NCBI GenBank assembly: GCA_910578335.1
Contig: CAJTPU010000013.1
Coordinates: forward strand, 1-64,000
Direction: 5' to 3'
Source: an uncultured Lachnospiraceae bacterium
Lineage (GTDB): Bacteria > Bacillota > Clostridia > Lachnospirales > Lachnospiraceae
Length of the DNA: 64,000 nucleotides
Part shown: positions 1 to 7,889 of the stretch, piece by piece
How the letters are laid out: the number at the start of each line of letters is the position of its first letter
Numbering within the stretch: position 1 is the first letter of the stretch
The notes under the pieces: generated by a model
The model's input: only the letters and a program-made list of their open reading frames with translations
What the model was told of the DNA's origin: nothing
Database searches by the model: none
Position numbers and translations under genes: made by a program

Positions 1-82
1 CCCCGATTGTGGGGGTTACACCGTATCCCTGCCAAAAAACATCCTTATGGGGCTTTGGCTAAAAACCGGCTCCCTCTTTTTT

Positions 83-1537
83 TTATTTTTCGCTCATTTC
101 ATCCAAAAGCCGGATTTTGGTGTCGTAAAGCTTTTGGGAGAGGTCAACATATACCTTGTGCGGATTGACGAGACGTCTGGTTTCATCCCATAGGGTATCG
201 AGCTCCTTTTTGCAGATATCACGGATTTCCATTACGCTGGGCGAGGTATAGCAGCATACACCGTTTTGGAAAACGGGAACCATAAGCTCCCTGAGTGTGT
301 AAGTACCGCCTGCCAGCTTGGTTTTTTTCCATGGCTCTATCGGGTCAAACAGCCGCATGGGTTCGGAAGCGTCAAACTGTTCGTCAGCCAGACAGATTAA
401 GTCAGCCTTGACTTTTCCTGTTTCTTTTTCATAAATACGGTAAATGGTTTTGTTGCCGGGGTTGGTAACTTTTTCACTGTTTTCGGAAAGCTTGATTTTG
501 GGAATAAAGCTGCCGTCAGCGCCTTTTACGGCGGCAAGTTTGTATACGCCGCCAAAGGACGGACAGTCCTTGGAGGTAATCAGGTTAGTGCCCACACCCC
601 ATGAGGTGATGGTGGCGCCCTGCACCTTCAAGCTGTCAATTAAGTATTCATCCAAATCGTTGGAAGCAGAAATAATGGCGTCGGAAAAACCCGCTGCATC
701 CAGCATTTTACGTGCTTTTTTGGACAAGTAAGCGAGGTCGCCGCTGTCAAGGCGGATACCATATGAGGTCAGGGGAATGCCCGCATCCCGCATTTCCTGA
801 AATACTCTTATTGCATTGGGGACGCCGGATTTCAAGGTGTCGTAGGTATCTACTAACAGAATACATGCATTGGGATAAATATCCGCATAGGTTTTAAAAG
901 CCGTGTATTCATCGGGAAAGCTCATAATCCAGCTATGCGCATGGGTGCCTTTGACAGGTACGTCAAAGAGCTGTCCGGCAAGTACGTTGCTGGTGGCAAT
1001 GCAGCCGCCAATCATGGCGGCTCTGGCGCCATAAATACCGGCATCCGGACCCTGCGCCCGCCGCAGCCCGAATTCCATGATGCCGTCTCCCTGCGCGGCG
1101 AAGCAGACGCGGGAAGCTTTGGTGGCAATCAGGCTTTGATGGTTGATGATGGTTAAAATAGCGGTTTCAACAAGCTGCGCCTGCATAATGGGAGCAATCA
1201 CTTTGACAAGAGGCTCTCTTGGAAAAACGACAGTTCCCTCGGGAATGGCATATATGTCGCCGGTAAAACGGAAATTTTTCAGATACTCCAGAAAATCCGC
1301 TTCAAAAATACCGAGACTTGCCAGATAGGAAATATCCTCATCATCAAAGCGAAGATTTTTGATATAATCAATAACCTGCTCTAAGCCGGCGGCGATGGCA
1401 TAACCGCCGCCGTTTGGATTGGCACGATAAAAAGCGTCAAAGATAACGGTTTCGTTTTTGTCTTTGTTTTTAAAATAGCCCTGCATCATGGTAAGCTCAT
1501 AAAGGTCCGTCAGCAGAGTGAGATTCTGTCTATCCAT
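83..1537 (-). CDS. pncB: Nicotinate phosphoribosyltransferase
   Basis: Converts nicotinate, PRPP and ATP to nicotinate mononucleotide in the cytosol (NAD salvage, Preiss-Handler route). The 484-residue protein opens with MDRQNLTLLTDLYELTMMQ, typical of this family, and carries the blocks GTHAHSWIMSFPDE, YGIRLDSGDLAYLS and GTNLITSKDCPSFGGVYKL. The open frame runs to 1630, but the ATG at 1537 is chosen because GAGG lies 6-7 nt upstream and the family normally starts at this motif; the extra 31 residues are not family-like. It stands alone, followed on the same strand only by the window edge, with a plausible promoter at 1580-1608. Identity is confident. Confidence 0.95.
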   Translation of the reverse strand: MDRQNLTLLTDLYELTMMQGYFKNKDKNETVIFDAFYRANPNGGGYAIAAGLEQVIDYIKNLRFDDEDISYLASLGIFEADFLEYLKNFRFTGDIYAIPEGTVVFPREPLVKVIAPIMQAQLVETAILTIINHQSLIATKASRVCFAAQGDGIMEFGLRRAQGPDAGIYGARAAMIGGCIATSNVLAGQLFDVPVKGTHAHSWIMSFPDEYTAFKTYADIYPNACILLVDTYDTLKSGVPNAIRVFQEMRDAGIPLTSYGIRLDSGDLAYLSKKARKMLDAAGFSDAIISASNDLDEYLIDSLKVQGATITSWGVGTNLITSKDCPSFGGVYKLAAVKGADGSFIPKIKLSENSEKVTNPGNKTIYRIYEKETGKVKADLICLADEQFDASEPMRLFDPIEPWKKTKLAGGTYTLRELMVPVFQNGVCCYTSPSVMEIRDICKKELDTLWDETRRLVNPHKVYVDLSQKLYDTKIRLLDEMSEK

Positions 1538-1579
1538 TTTTGCCTCATTTCTGCGCATGACAAGTCTGCGCTTTTTTGT

Positions 1580-1608
1580 AACGTAAATGCATTTGCTTTC
1601 TCTGTCAA
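1580..1608 (-). promoter_or_regulatory. Putative sigma-A promoter of pncB
   Basis: Read on the minus strand, TTGACA (1603-1608) is followed after 17 bp by TACGTT (1580-1585), about 40 bp upstream of the chosen pncB start. The -35 box is perfect and the -10 box is moderate. The remaining gap up to the GGDEF gene holds a small hairpin (ACGACTT/AAAGTCGT near 1632-1654) without a clear U-tract. Confidence 0.5.
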
Positions 1609-1669
1609 GACAGTTGTAAATGCTGCACATATCATACGACTTTTTTGTAAAGTCGTCAAGGTCGAAATT

Positions 1670-2953
1670 TTATGTAATTATGCGGTTTCTGCCGCTTTCC
1701 TTACCCTCGTACAGCTTTGCATCCGCTGTTTGCAGCAGGGTGCGGATGCTCGTATTGACGCCGCCCTCTGCAAGCCCGAAGGTCATGGTGATATGGACGG
1801 ACTGCCCTTCATAGTCAATTGCCATGCTGCGGATTTCCTGCAGGAGCTTTTCTGTCTCCGCGCGTGCGGCGCTGAGCTCTAAATTGTCATACAGAAAAAG
1901 AAATTCTTCACCGCCCCAGCGTGCGACGAAGCCCTTGCCTATCATGTGATTTTTAAAAACAGTTGCGACACGCTTTAATACAACATCACCACAATCATGC
2001 CCGTAAGTGTCGTTGACAGATTTAAACAAATCGATGTCACCTATCGCCACTACAAAATGGTTTCCGTAAGTATTGGCATTCATCTGTGTCTGCTTTAAGT
2101 GCTTATCGGCAAAGCGCCTGTTGTTTAATTCTGTCAAGGTATCCTGTTCCACCAAATTGCGGAGGGAGCGTTGCATGTAGAGAGCGGAGTAGCCCATTTC
2201 GCTAAGCTCATCGTTTCGTCGGAGAACATCAAAATCCAGCTCCTCCCAAAGATTGCCGGTGGATACTTTGGAGAGAAAGGTACGGATTTTTTGAAGGGCA
2301 TTTGTCAGCTTGCGCGTATAAGAAGAAGAAATAAGGCTGACCACGACCATGCTGCATATGGCAATTAATATAATGGGAAGAACGGCGCGCCGGACTGCGG
2401 CGTTTACCTCCGTACAGGGCTTGCCGGCATAAATCATGCCGACTATGCTGCCATCGCTGTTGCGCAAGGGTGTGTAATAGGCAAAGTATTGCTGTCCGTG
2501 GATTTCGGTGTTGGTGTAAAAATGCGGCTGTCCCGAAAAAAGAACGTCCTGAATCACCAGTGCGCCCGCACCGGTTCCGGTAATGCGCCCGCCCTCGGCA
2601 TTACAGATGGTTGTCAGGATGCGGCTGTCCTGATAAAAAATAGTGATATCTGTCTGGGTGTCAGCTTTCAGGCGGTCGATAATGGAATGGTCGTCGGTCA
2701 GGTTTTGGGTTCCCTTATAAAAATCATAAGAACCCGTACCTTCCAGATAATAATCGCCGGGATAGAGTAAATCATACATCATCATAACATTTTCTGCAGT
2801 ATTGCGCAGTTCAATGTGAACCTCCGTGTGCATGGCTTGTTTTACCGCATAATAACTGAAAACCGTAATAATCAATGCCAGAACGAGCAGGGGAATCACG
2901 CTCATGGACTGCAGGGAGCGATATAAATGCCCGTTTTTTCGCGCTGAATTCAT
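1670..2953 (-). CDS. Membrane Cache-GGDEF diguanylate cyclase
   Basis: Predicted to make cyclic di-GMP from two GTP at the inner face of the membrane in response to an extracellular ligand. The 427-residue chain has a membrane segment near 18-37, an extracytoplasmic Cache-like sensor (about 40-185, ending in NSDGSIVGMIYAGKP), a second membrane segment near 190-210, a HAMP-like linker and a GGDEF domain from about 265. The active site GGEEF is at 347-351 and the substrate Asp lies in DIDLFKSVNDTYGHD. The inhibitory RxxD site is absent (IGKG occupies that place), so product inhibition may be lacking. RBS (GGAGGAAAT) precedes the ATG. No c-di-GMP effector was recognised in the window. Confidence 0.93.
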   Translation of the reverse strand: MNSARKNGHLYRSLQSMSVIPLLVLALIITVFSYYAVKQAMHTEVHIELRNTAENVMMMYDLLYPGDYYLEGTGSYDFYKGTQNLTDDHSIIDRLKADTQTDITIFYQDSRILTTICNAEGGRITGTGAGALVIQDVLFSGQPHFYTNTEIHGQQYFAYYTPLRNSDGSIVGMIYAGKPCTEVNAAVRRAVLPIILIAICSMVVVSLISSSYTRKLTNALQKIRTFLSKVSTGNLWEELDFDVLRRNDELSEMGYSALYMQRSLRNLVEQDTLTELNNRRFADKHLKQTQMNANTYGNHFVVAIGDIDLFKSVNDTYGHDCGDVVLKRVATVFKNHMIGKGFVARWGGEEFLFLYDNLELSAARAETEKLLQEIRSMAIDYEGQSVHITMTFGLAEGGVNTSIRTLLQTADAKLYEGKESGRNRIIT

Positions 2954-3304
2954 TATATTTCCTCCATTGATATGAATGGTATCATTATAACATCAACCGG
3001 TCAGATTGTACAAGTATTATACGGACGAACCATGCAGGTAAATTTCTATCGTAAAGAGGTAGAAAAATTGATAGAACAGGAAAGCGGCATGTGATAAAAT
3101 AATGTTGCGATATGGTTTGAGAAACTGCGGATGGCTTTGTGTAAGTAAGCAGTGCAGAAACGGAGCAGATATCAACTTGGGGGAGACAGATGCGCTCCCC
3201 GTATATCTGGGGCTTTTGGTAAAGGACAAAAAGGTGGCGGCGATTACCTTTTACTATCCCACAGCGAAATGATTTTGGGTAGTATTTGCGGAAATGATTA
3301 CTGA
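2954..3304. other. Decayed non-coding stretch
   Basis: About 350 bp with no intact gene. On the plus strand a 20-codon frame (3032-3094) and a 56-codon frame (3102-3272, encoding a Cys-containing peptide ending in LVKDKKVAAITFYYPTAK) follow one another in different frames and lead into the methyltransferase remnant. The shifting frames suggest eroded coding DNA. I do not recognise the 56-residue peptide. Confidence 0.4.
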
Positions 3305-4009
3305 GGAGGCGAAAAGAAAAAATGGACATTAGAGCAGTATCTTGCGCCGGATTCGAAGATACTTGATATTGGGGCAGGCGCCGGAGAATACAGCCTCTAT
3401 TTTGCAAAGAAAGGATATCAAGTCAGTGCGGTAGAACTGGCGGCTCAAAATATAAAAGCCTTTCAGGACAAGATAACTTCAGAGTGTCCGGTTGCGCTGA
3501 TGCAGGGAAATGCCATGGATTTGTCAGCTTATGCGGATAAAAGCTTTGATGTCGTTCTCCTTTTTGGACCTCTGTACCATCTGCACAAGGAGGCTGACAG
3601 GCAAAAATGCATTTCAGAGGCGAAAAGAGTATGCAAAGATACCGGAACGTTGTTTTTTGCATTTATATCTCATGGTATGGTGATTGCCACCGAGCTGGGA
3701 TATCATTCTGATTTCTTCCATGGAGGCGAATACAATCACGAAACATTCCGGCTGGAGGATTTTCCGTTTGTGTTTTTTACAGTGGATGAATGCAGAAAAA
3801 TGCTGCATGACGGGGGGATATCCATTACAAAAGAAATTGCGGCGGACGGTCTGAGCGAACTACTCGCCGAAAAAATTAACGCGCTGGATGATTACAGCTA
3901 CAGGCAGTGGCTGGGGTATCATTTTTACTGCTGTGAAAAACCGGAGCTGCTGGGGCATAGCAATCATCTTCTGTTTATTGGAACAAAAGGAAAACATGAT
4001 TTTCCTTGA
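3305..4009 (+). pseudogene. Class I SAM-dependent methyltransferase, 5'-truncated remnant
   Basis: The open frame from 3305 encodes about 234 residues of a Rossmann-fold methyltransferase: motif I is ILDIGAGAGEYSLYFA, followed by an acidic end of beta-2 (SAVELA), a QGNAMDLS segment and motif-IV-like FDVVLLFGPLYHL. A TGA at 3302-3304 closes the frame just upstream, no ATG/GTG/TTG start with an RBS exists before motif I, and the first in-frame ATG (3500) would delete the SAM site. The usual 20-40 residue N-terminal segment is missing. I therefore call it a pseudogene. An exotic start would be the alternative. The ileS promoter overlaps its last codons. Confidence 0.65.
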
Positions 4010-4034
4010 CAATTCCCTTTTCCCCACATATAAT
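4006..4034 (+). promoter_or_regulatory. Promoter of the ileS leader
   Basis: TTGACA (4006-4011), 17-bp spacer, TATAAT (4029-4034): a consensus vegetative promoter. Transcription would start near 4041, just before the T-box leader. It overlaps the 3' end of the methyltransferase remnant. Confidence 0.85.
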
Positions 4035-4040
4035 TACCAA

Positions 4041-4347
4041 TAAACAACAGATTCCACGCTCTGCGCGCCTTCTGTTGTCATGAACAACCGAAAGACTATG
4101 ACGAAGACAGTAAGCAGTCTCTCAAAGTTGCAGCGAGCCGGTGAGGGTGCAAGACCGGTATGAGTAGGAGATTGTGGAATATCACTTCCGAGTCGCACGG
4201 GCAAAAAGCATCGCTCAGTAGTCCGTGACGGAATCCTGCCGTTATCGGGAACCATATAACTTCTGCGGGAGAGCCGGAGAAGCGTATGCTGTAACAGGTG
4301 GTTTTACGGAGTTTTACGCCCCGTCCTTTTACGGACGGGGCTTTTTT
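4041..4347 (+). promoter_or_regulatory. T-box leader, isoleucine specific
   Basis: A tRNA-sensing transcription attenuator for ileS. Visible elements in order: stem I with the AGCGAGCCGG segment (about 4132-4141) and the apical GGTGCAAGACCGG; the specifier segment GGAATATCACTTCCGAG with the Ile codon ATC at 4181-4183; the antiterminator T-box bulge ACAGGTGGTTTTACGG at 4295-4310, whose GGUGG can pair with the uncharged tRNA 3' end; and the competing terminator at 4318-4347. Uncharged tRNA-Ile should stabilise the antiterminator and permit ileS expression. The family is well established; the Ile assignment rests on the ATC codon and the downstream gene. Confidence 0.93.
4318..4347 (+). terminator. 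T-box regulated intrinsic terminator
   Basis: The stem GCCCCGTCC / GGACGGGGC (4318-4326 and 4333-4341) with loop TTTTAC is followed by six T residues (4342-4347). It is mutually exclusive with the antiterminator formed by the T-box sequence. Confidence 0.92.
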
Positions 4348-4374
4348 GGTTCCGGACATTTTAAAACAAAAAGT

Positions 4375-4608
4375 AGGATTGGGTGTCAAAAGCCCTAATG
4401 GAAGCAGCCTGCTGTCAATTTGACCTAAGTATTGGTGCGCACTCCGTTGCACCAAGCATTCCAATGAGCCTCTAAAACGAAAATCGTGTTCAGCAAAGGC
4501 TTCCACGATTTTTGAGTCTCATTTCCATGGTGCAAAAGTCGTTTACACCAATACTTAGGTCAAATTGACAAATCACATTTTCTGACAGGGCTTTTGACAC
4601 CCAATCCT
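4375..4608. repeat. Foldback (MITE-like) element in the ileS leader
   Basis: A 234-bp nested palindrome. The outer arms 4375-4396 and 4587-4608 are perfect 22-bp inverted repeats starting AGGATTGGGTG. The second arms 4414-4437 and 4546-4569 are perfect 24-bp inverted repeats. The centre (about 4441-4540) is an imperfect palindrome. The direct repeat TAAAACAAAAA flanks it at 4362-4372 and 4610-4620, leaving 2 nt on the left and 1 nt on the right, which suggests a target duplication. It lies between the T-box terminator and the ileS RBS, so it is carried in the ileS mRNA. No coding capacity. Confidence 0.8.
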
Positions 4609-4640
4609 ATAAAACAAAAAAAAAGAGAAAGGAAAAAGCC

Positions 4641-7600
4641 ATGTACAAAAAAGTATCTACGGATTTGAATTTTGTGGAAAGGGAGAAGCAGGTCGAGGCG
4701 TTCTGGAAGGAAAACGACATATTTAAAAAGAGCATGGAGAGCCGAAAGGAAGGGCCGGAGTATACCTTTTATGACGGACCGCCTACCGCGAACGGCAAAC
4801 CCCATATCGGACATGTGCTGACACGCGTTATCAAGGATATGATTCCCAGATACCGCACCATGAAGGGCTATATGGTGCCGCGAAAAGCCGGCTGGGATAC
4901 CCATGGGCTTCCAGTGGAAATCGAGGTGGAAAAGCTGCTTGGGCTGGACGGCAAGGAGCAGATAGAAAATTACGGGCTGGAGCCTTTTATCAATAAGTGT
5001 AAGGAAAGCGTCTGGAAATACAAGGGCATGTGGGAGGATTTTTCCGGCACCGTCGGTTTCTGGGCGGATATGGACAATCCTTACGTGACCTATCATGACG
5101 ATTATATCGAGTCCGAGTGGTGGGCGCTGAAGGAAATCTGGGACAAGGGACTGCTCTACAAGGGCTTTAAGATTGTGCCTTACTGTCCCCGCTGCGGCAC
5201 GCCGCTTTCTTCACAGGAGGTAGCGCAGGGCTACAAGGATGTTAAGGAACGCTCTGCTGTGGCGCGTTTCAAGGTGAAGGGCGAGGATGCTTATATCCTG
5301 GCATGGACGACGACGCCGTGGACCCTGCCCTCTAATGTGGCGCTCTGCGTCAATCCGGTGGAAACCTATGCAAAGGTAAAGGCGGCGGACGGCTATACCT
5401 ATTACATGGCGGAAGCGCTTCTTGATGTGGTTCTTGGCAGGCTCGGAAATGCGGAGGAAGGCGTAAAGGCATATGAAGTGCTGGAAACCATGTCGGGAAA
5501 GGATTTGGAGTATAAAGAGTATGAGCCGCTTTTTGACTGTGCGGTGGAAATCTGCAAAAAGCAGAATAAAAAAGCGCATTACGTAACTTGCGACAGTTAT
5601 GTCACCTTGACGGACGGCACGGGCGTGGTGCATATTGCGCCTGCATTCGGTGAGGACGATGCCAAGGTGGGGCGTATCTATGACCTGCCCTTTGTACAGC
5701 TTGTGGACGGACAGGGCAATATGACGGCGGAGGCGCCTTTTGCAGGCACCTTTGTCAAAAAGGCGGACCCTATGATTTTGAAAGCGCTGGAGGAAGCAGG
5801 CTTACTGTTTGACGCGCCCAAATTCGAGCACAGCTATCCGCACTGCTGGCGCTGCGATACGCCGCTGATTTACTATGCAAGAGAGTCCTGGTATATCAAG
5901 ATGACTGCCGTAAAAGAGGATTTGATACGCAACAACAATACGATTAACTGGATTCCCGAGTCCATCGGCAAGGGACGCTTTGGGGACTGGCTGGAAAATA
6001 TACAGGACTGGGCGATTTCCCGCAACCGTTACTGGGGCACGCCGCTCAATATCTGGGAGTGCGAGTGCGGATGCCAGCACTGTGTCGGAAGCCGCGAGGA
6101 GCTTGCCGCAATGAGCGGCAATCCCGAGGATGCCAAGGTGGAACTGCACAGACCCTATATCGATGCAGTGACTATCAAATGCCCCAAATGCGGCAGGGAT
6201 ATGCACAGAGTGCCGGAGGTAATCGACTGCTGGTTTGATTCCGGCGCTATGCCTTTTGCACAGCATCATTATCCTTTTGAGAACAAGGAGCTGTTTGAAA
6301 AGCAATTCCCTGCACAGTTTATTTCGGAGGCTGTGGACCAGACAAGAGGCTGGTTCTACTCCTTACTTGCGGAATCGACTCTGCTCTTCAACAAGGCGCC
6401 TTATGAGAATGTCATTGTACTGGGGCATGTGCAGGACGAGAACGGGCAGAAAATGAGCAAGTCCAAAGGAAATGCAGTGGACCCGTTTGATGCGCTGGAA
6501 ACCTATGGCGCAGATGCAATCCGCTGGTATTTCTACATCAATTCTGCGCCGTGGCTGCCGAACCGCTTTCATGGCAGGGCGGTACAGGAAGGACAGCGCA
6601 AATTTATGGGCACGCTCTGGAATACCTATGCTTTCTTTGTACTGTACGCCAATATAGATGATTTTGACGCGTCAAAGTATACGCTTGCCTACGATACGCT
6701 TGCCGTTATGGATAAATGGCTGCTCTCCAAGCTGAACAGCGTTGTAGCAAAGGTAGACGGGGATTTGGAGAACTACCGGATTCCCGAGGCGGCAAGAGCG
6801 CTGCAGGATTTTGTGGACGACATGAGCAACTGGTATGTCAGAAGGAGCCGCGAGCGTTTTTGGGCAAAGGGCATGGAGCAGGACAAAATCAATGCGTACA
6901 TGACGCTTTACACGGCGCTTGTTACCATCAGCAAAGCTGCGGCACCCATGATACCGTTTATGACGGAGGATATCTATCAGAATCTGGTGAGAAGCGTAGA
7001 TAAGACGGCGCCTGAGAGTATCCATCTGTGTGATTTCCCGAAGGTAGATGCTGCTTTGATAGATAAGAAGCTGGAAGAGGATATGGAGACGGTGCTTAAG
7101 GCAGTGGTGATGGGACGCGCCTGCCGCAATACGGCAAATATCAAAAACCGGCAGCCGATAAGTACGATGTTTGTCAAAACGGAGCATGAACTGACTGCTT
7201 TTTATAAGGATATTATTGCGGAAGAGCTGAATGCGAAGGAAGTGCGGTTTACGGAGGATGTGCGGGAGTTTACTTCTTATATTTTCAAGCCCCAGCTTAA
7301 GACGGTTGGTCCCAAATACGGCAGGCTGCTCGGCAGTATCCAAAAAACCCTTGCCTCCCTTGACGGCAACGCGGCGATGGATGAGCTGCGGGCGGACGGC
7401 GCGCTGAAGTTTATGGCGGGCGACAGCGAGGTAGTGCTGGCGGAGGAAGATTTGCTGATTGAGATGACCCAGAAGGAGGGATATGTGACGGAGAGTGACA
7501 ACCGCATGACGGTGGTACTTGACACAAATCTGACGGACGAACTGGTGGAAGAAGGCTTTGTGCTTGAGGTTATCAGCAAAATTCAGACCATGCGCAAGGA

Positions 7601-7808
7601 GGCTGACTTTGAGGTGACTGACCGCATCAGGGTATCCTTTGCAGGCAATGAGCGTGTGGCGGACATTGCGCTGCGCAACAAGGAGACAATTGCCGCAAAA
7701 GTGCTTGCCGAGACAATGACGGCGGGAGAAAGCTTTGCCGTGTCAAAGGAATGGAACGTAAATGGAGAAAATGTTACGATTTCTGTGGAAAGAGTTGCAA
7801 ACAAATAG
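4641..7808 (+). CDS. ileS: Isoleucyl-tRNA synthetase, type 2-like
   Basis: Charges tRNA-Ile with isoleucine. The 1055-residue class I synthetase has the HIGH signature HIGH at 55-58 (in PPTANGKPHIGHV), editing-domain Trp/Thr-rich WTTTPWTLPSNVAL, the zinc-like CPRCG and KMSKS as QKMSKSKGN. Its length and its C-terminus (ending ISVERVANK, without the CxxC zinc ribbon of E. coli-type enzymes) fit the longer, eukaryote-like IleRS2 class, members of which often resist mupirocin; that resistance is inference only. The RBS AAAGGA precedes the ATG. Expression is governed by the T-box, and a foldback element is present in the 5' UTR. It is followed by glgP after 81 bp. Confidence 0.96.
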   Translation: MYKKVSTDLNFVEREKQVEAFWKENDIFKKSMESRKEGPEYTFYDGPPTANGKPHIGHVLTRVIKDMIPRYRTMKGYMVPRKAGWDTHGLPVEIEVEKLLGLDGKEQIENYGLEPFINKCKESVWKYKGMWEDFSGTVGFWADMDNPYVTYHDDYIESEWWALKEIWDKGLLYKGFKIVPYCPRCGTPLSSQEVAQGYKDVKERSAVARFKVKGEDAYILAWTTTPWTLPSNVALCVNPVETYAKVKAADGYTYYMAEALLDVVLGRLGNAEEGVKAYEVLETMSGKDLEYKEYEPLFDCAVEICKKQNKKAHYVTCDSYVTLTDGTGVVHIAPAFGEDDAKVGRIYDLPFVQLVDGQGNMTAEAPFAGTFVKKADPMILKALEEAGLLFDAPKFEHSYPHCWRCDTPLIYYARESWYIKMTAVKEDLIRNNNTINWIPESIGKGRFGDWLENIQDWAISRNRYWGTPLNIWECECGCQHCVGSREELAAMSGNPEDAKVELHRPYIDAVTIKCPKCGRDMHRVPEVIDCWFDSGAMPFAQHHYPFENKELFEKQFPAQFISEAVDQTRGWFYSLLAESTLLFNKAPYENVIVLGHVQDENGQKMSKSKGNAVDPFDALETYGADAIRWYFYINSAPWLPNRFHGRAVQEGQRKFMGTLWNTYAFFVLYANIDDFDASKYTLAYDTLAVMDKWLLSKLNSVVAKVDGDLENYRIPEAARALQDFVDDMSNWYVRRSRERFWAKGMEQDKINAYMTLYTALVTISKAAAPMIPFMTEDIYQNLVRSVDKTAPESIHLCDFPKVDAALIDKKLEEDMETVLKAVVMGRACRNTANIKNRQPISTMFVKTEHELTAFYKDIIAEELNAKEVRFTEDVREFTSYIFKPQLKTVGPKYGRLLGSIQKTLASLDGNAAMDELRADGALKFMAGDSEVVLAEEDLLIEMTQKEGYVTESDNRMTVVLDTNLTDELVEEGFVLEVISKIQTMRKEADFEVTDRIRVSFAGNERVADIALRNKETIAAKVLAETMTAGESFAVSKEWNVNGENVTISVERVANK

Positions 7809-7889
7809 TATAATACAGTTAGGTGTGAAAAGCGGCAGGTTTGCGTGCCTGCCCCAAAACGAAGATGACAAACATGAGGAGGACAGAAT

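Noticed and set aside
4096..4560. Antisense frames of 73-136 codons over the ileS leader
   Set aside because: They overlap the T-box and foldback element and lack coding signs.
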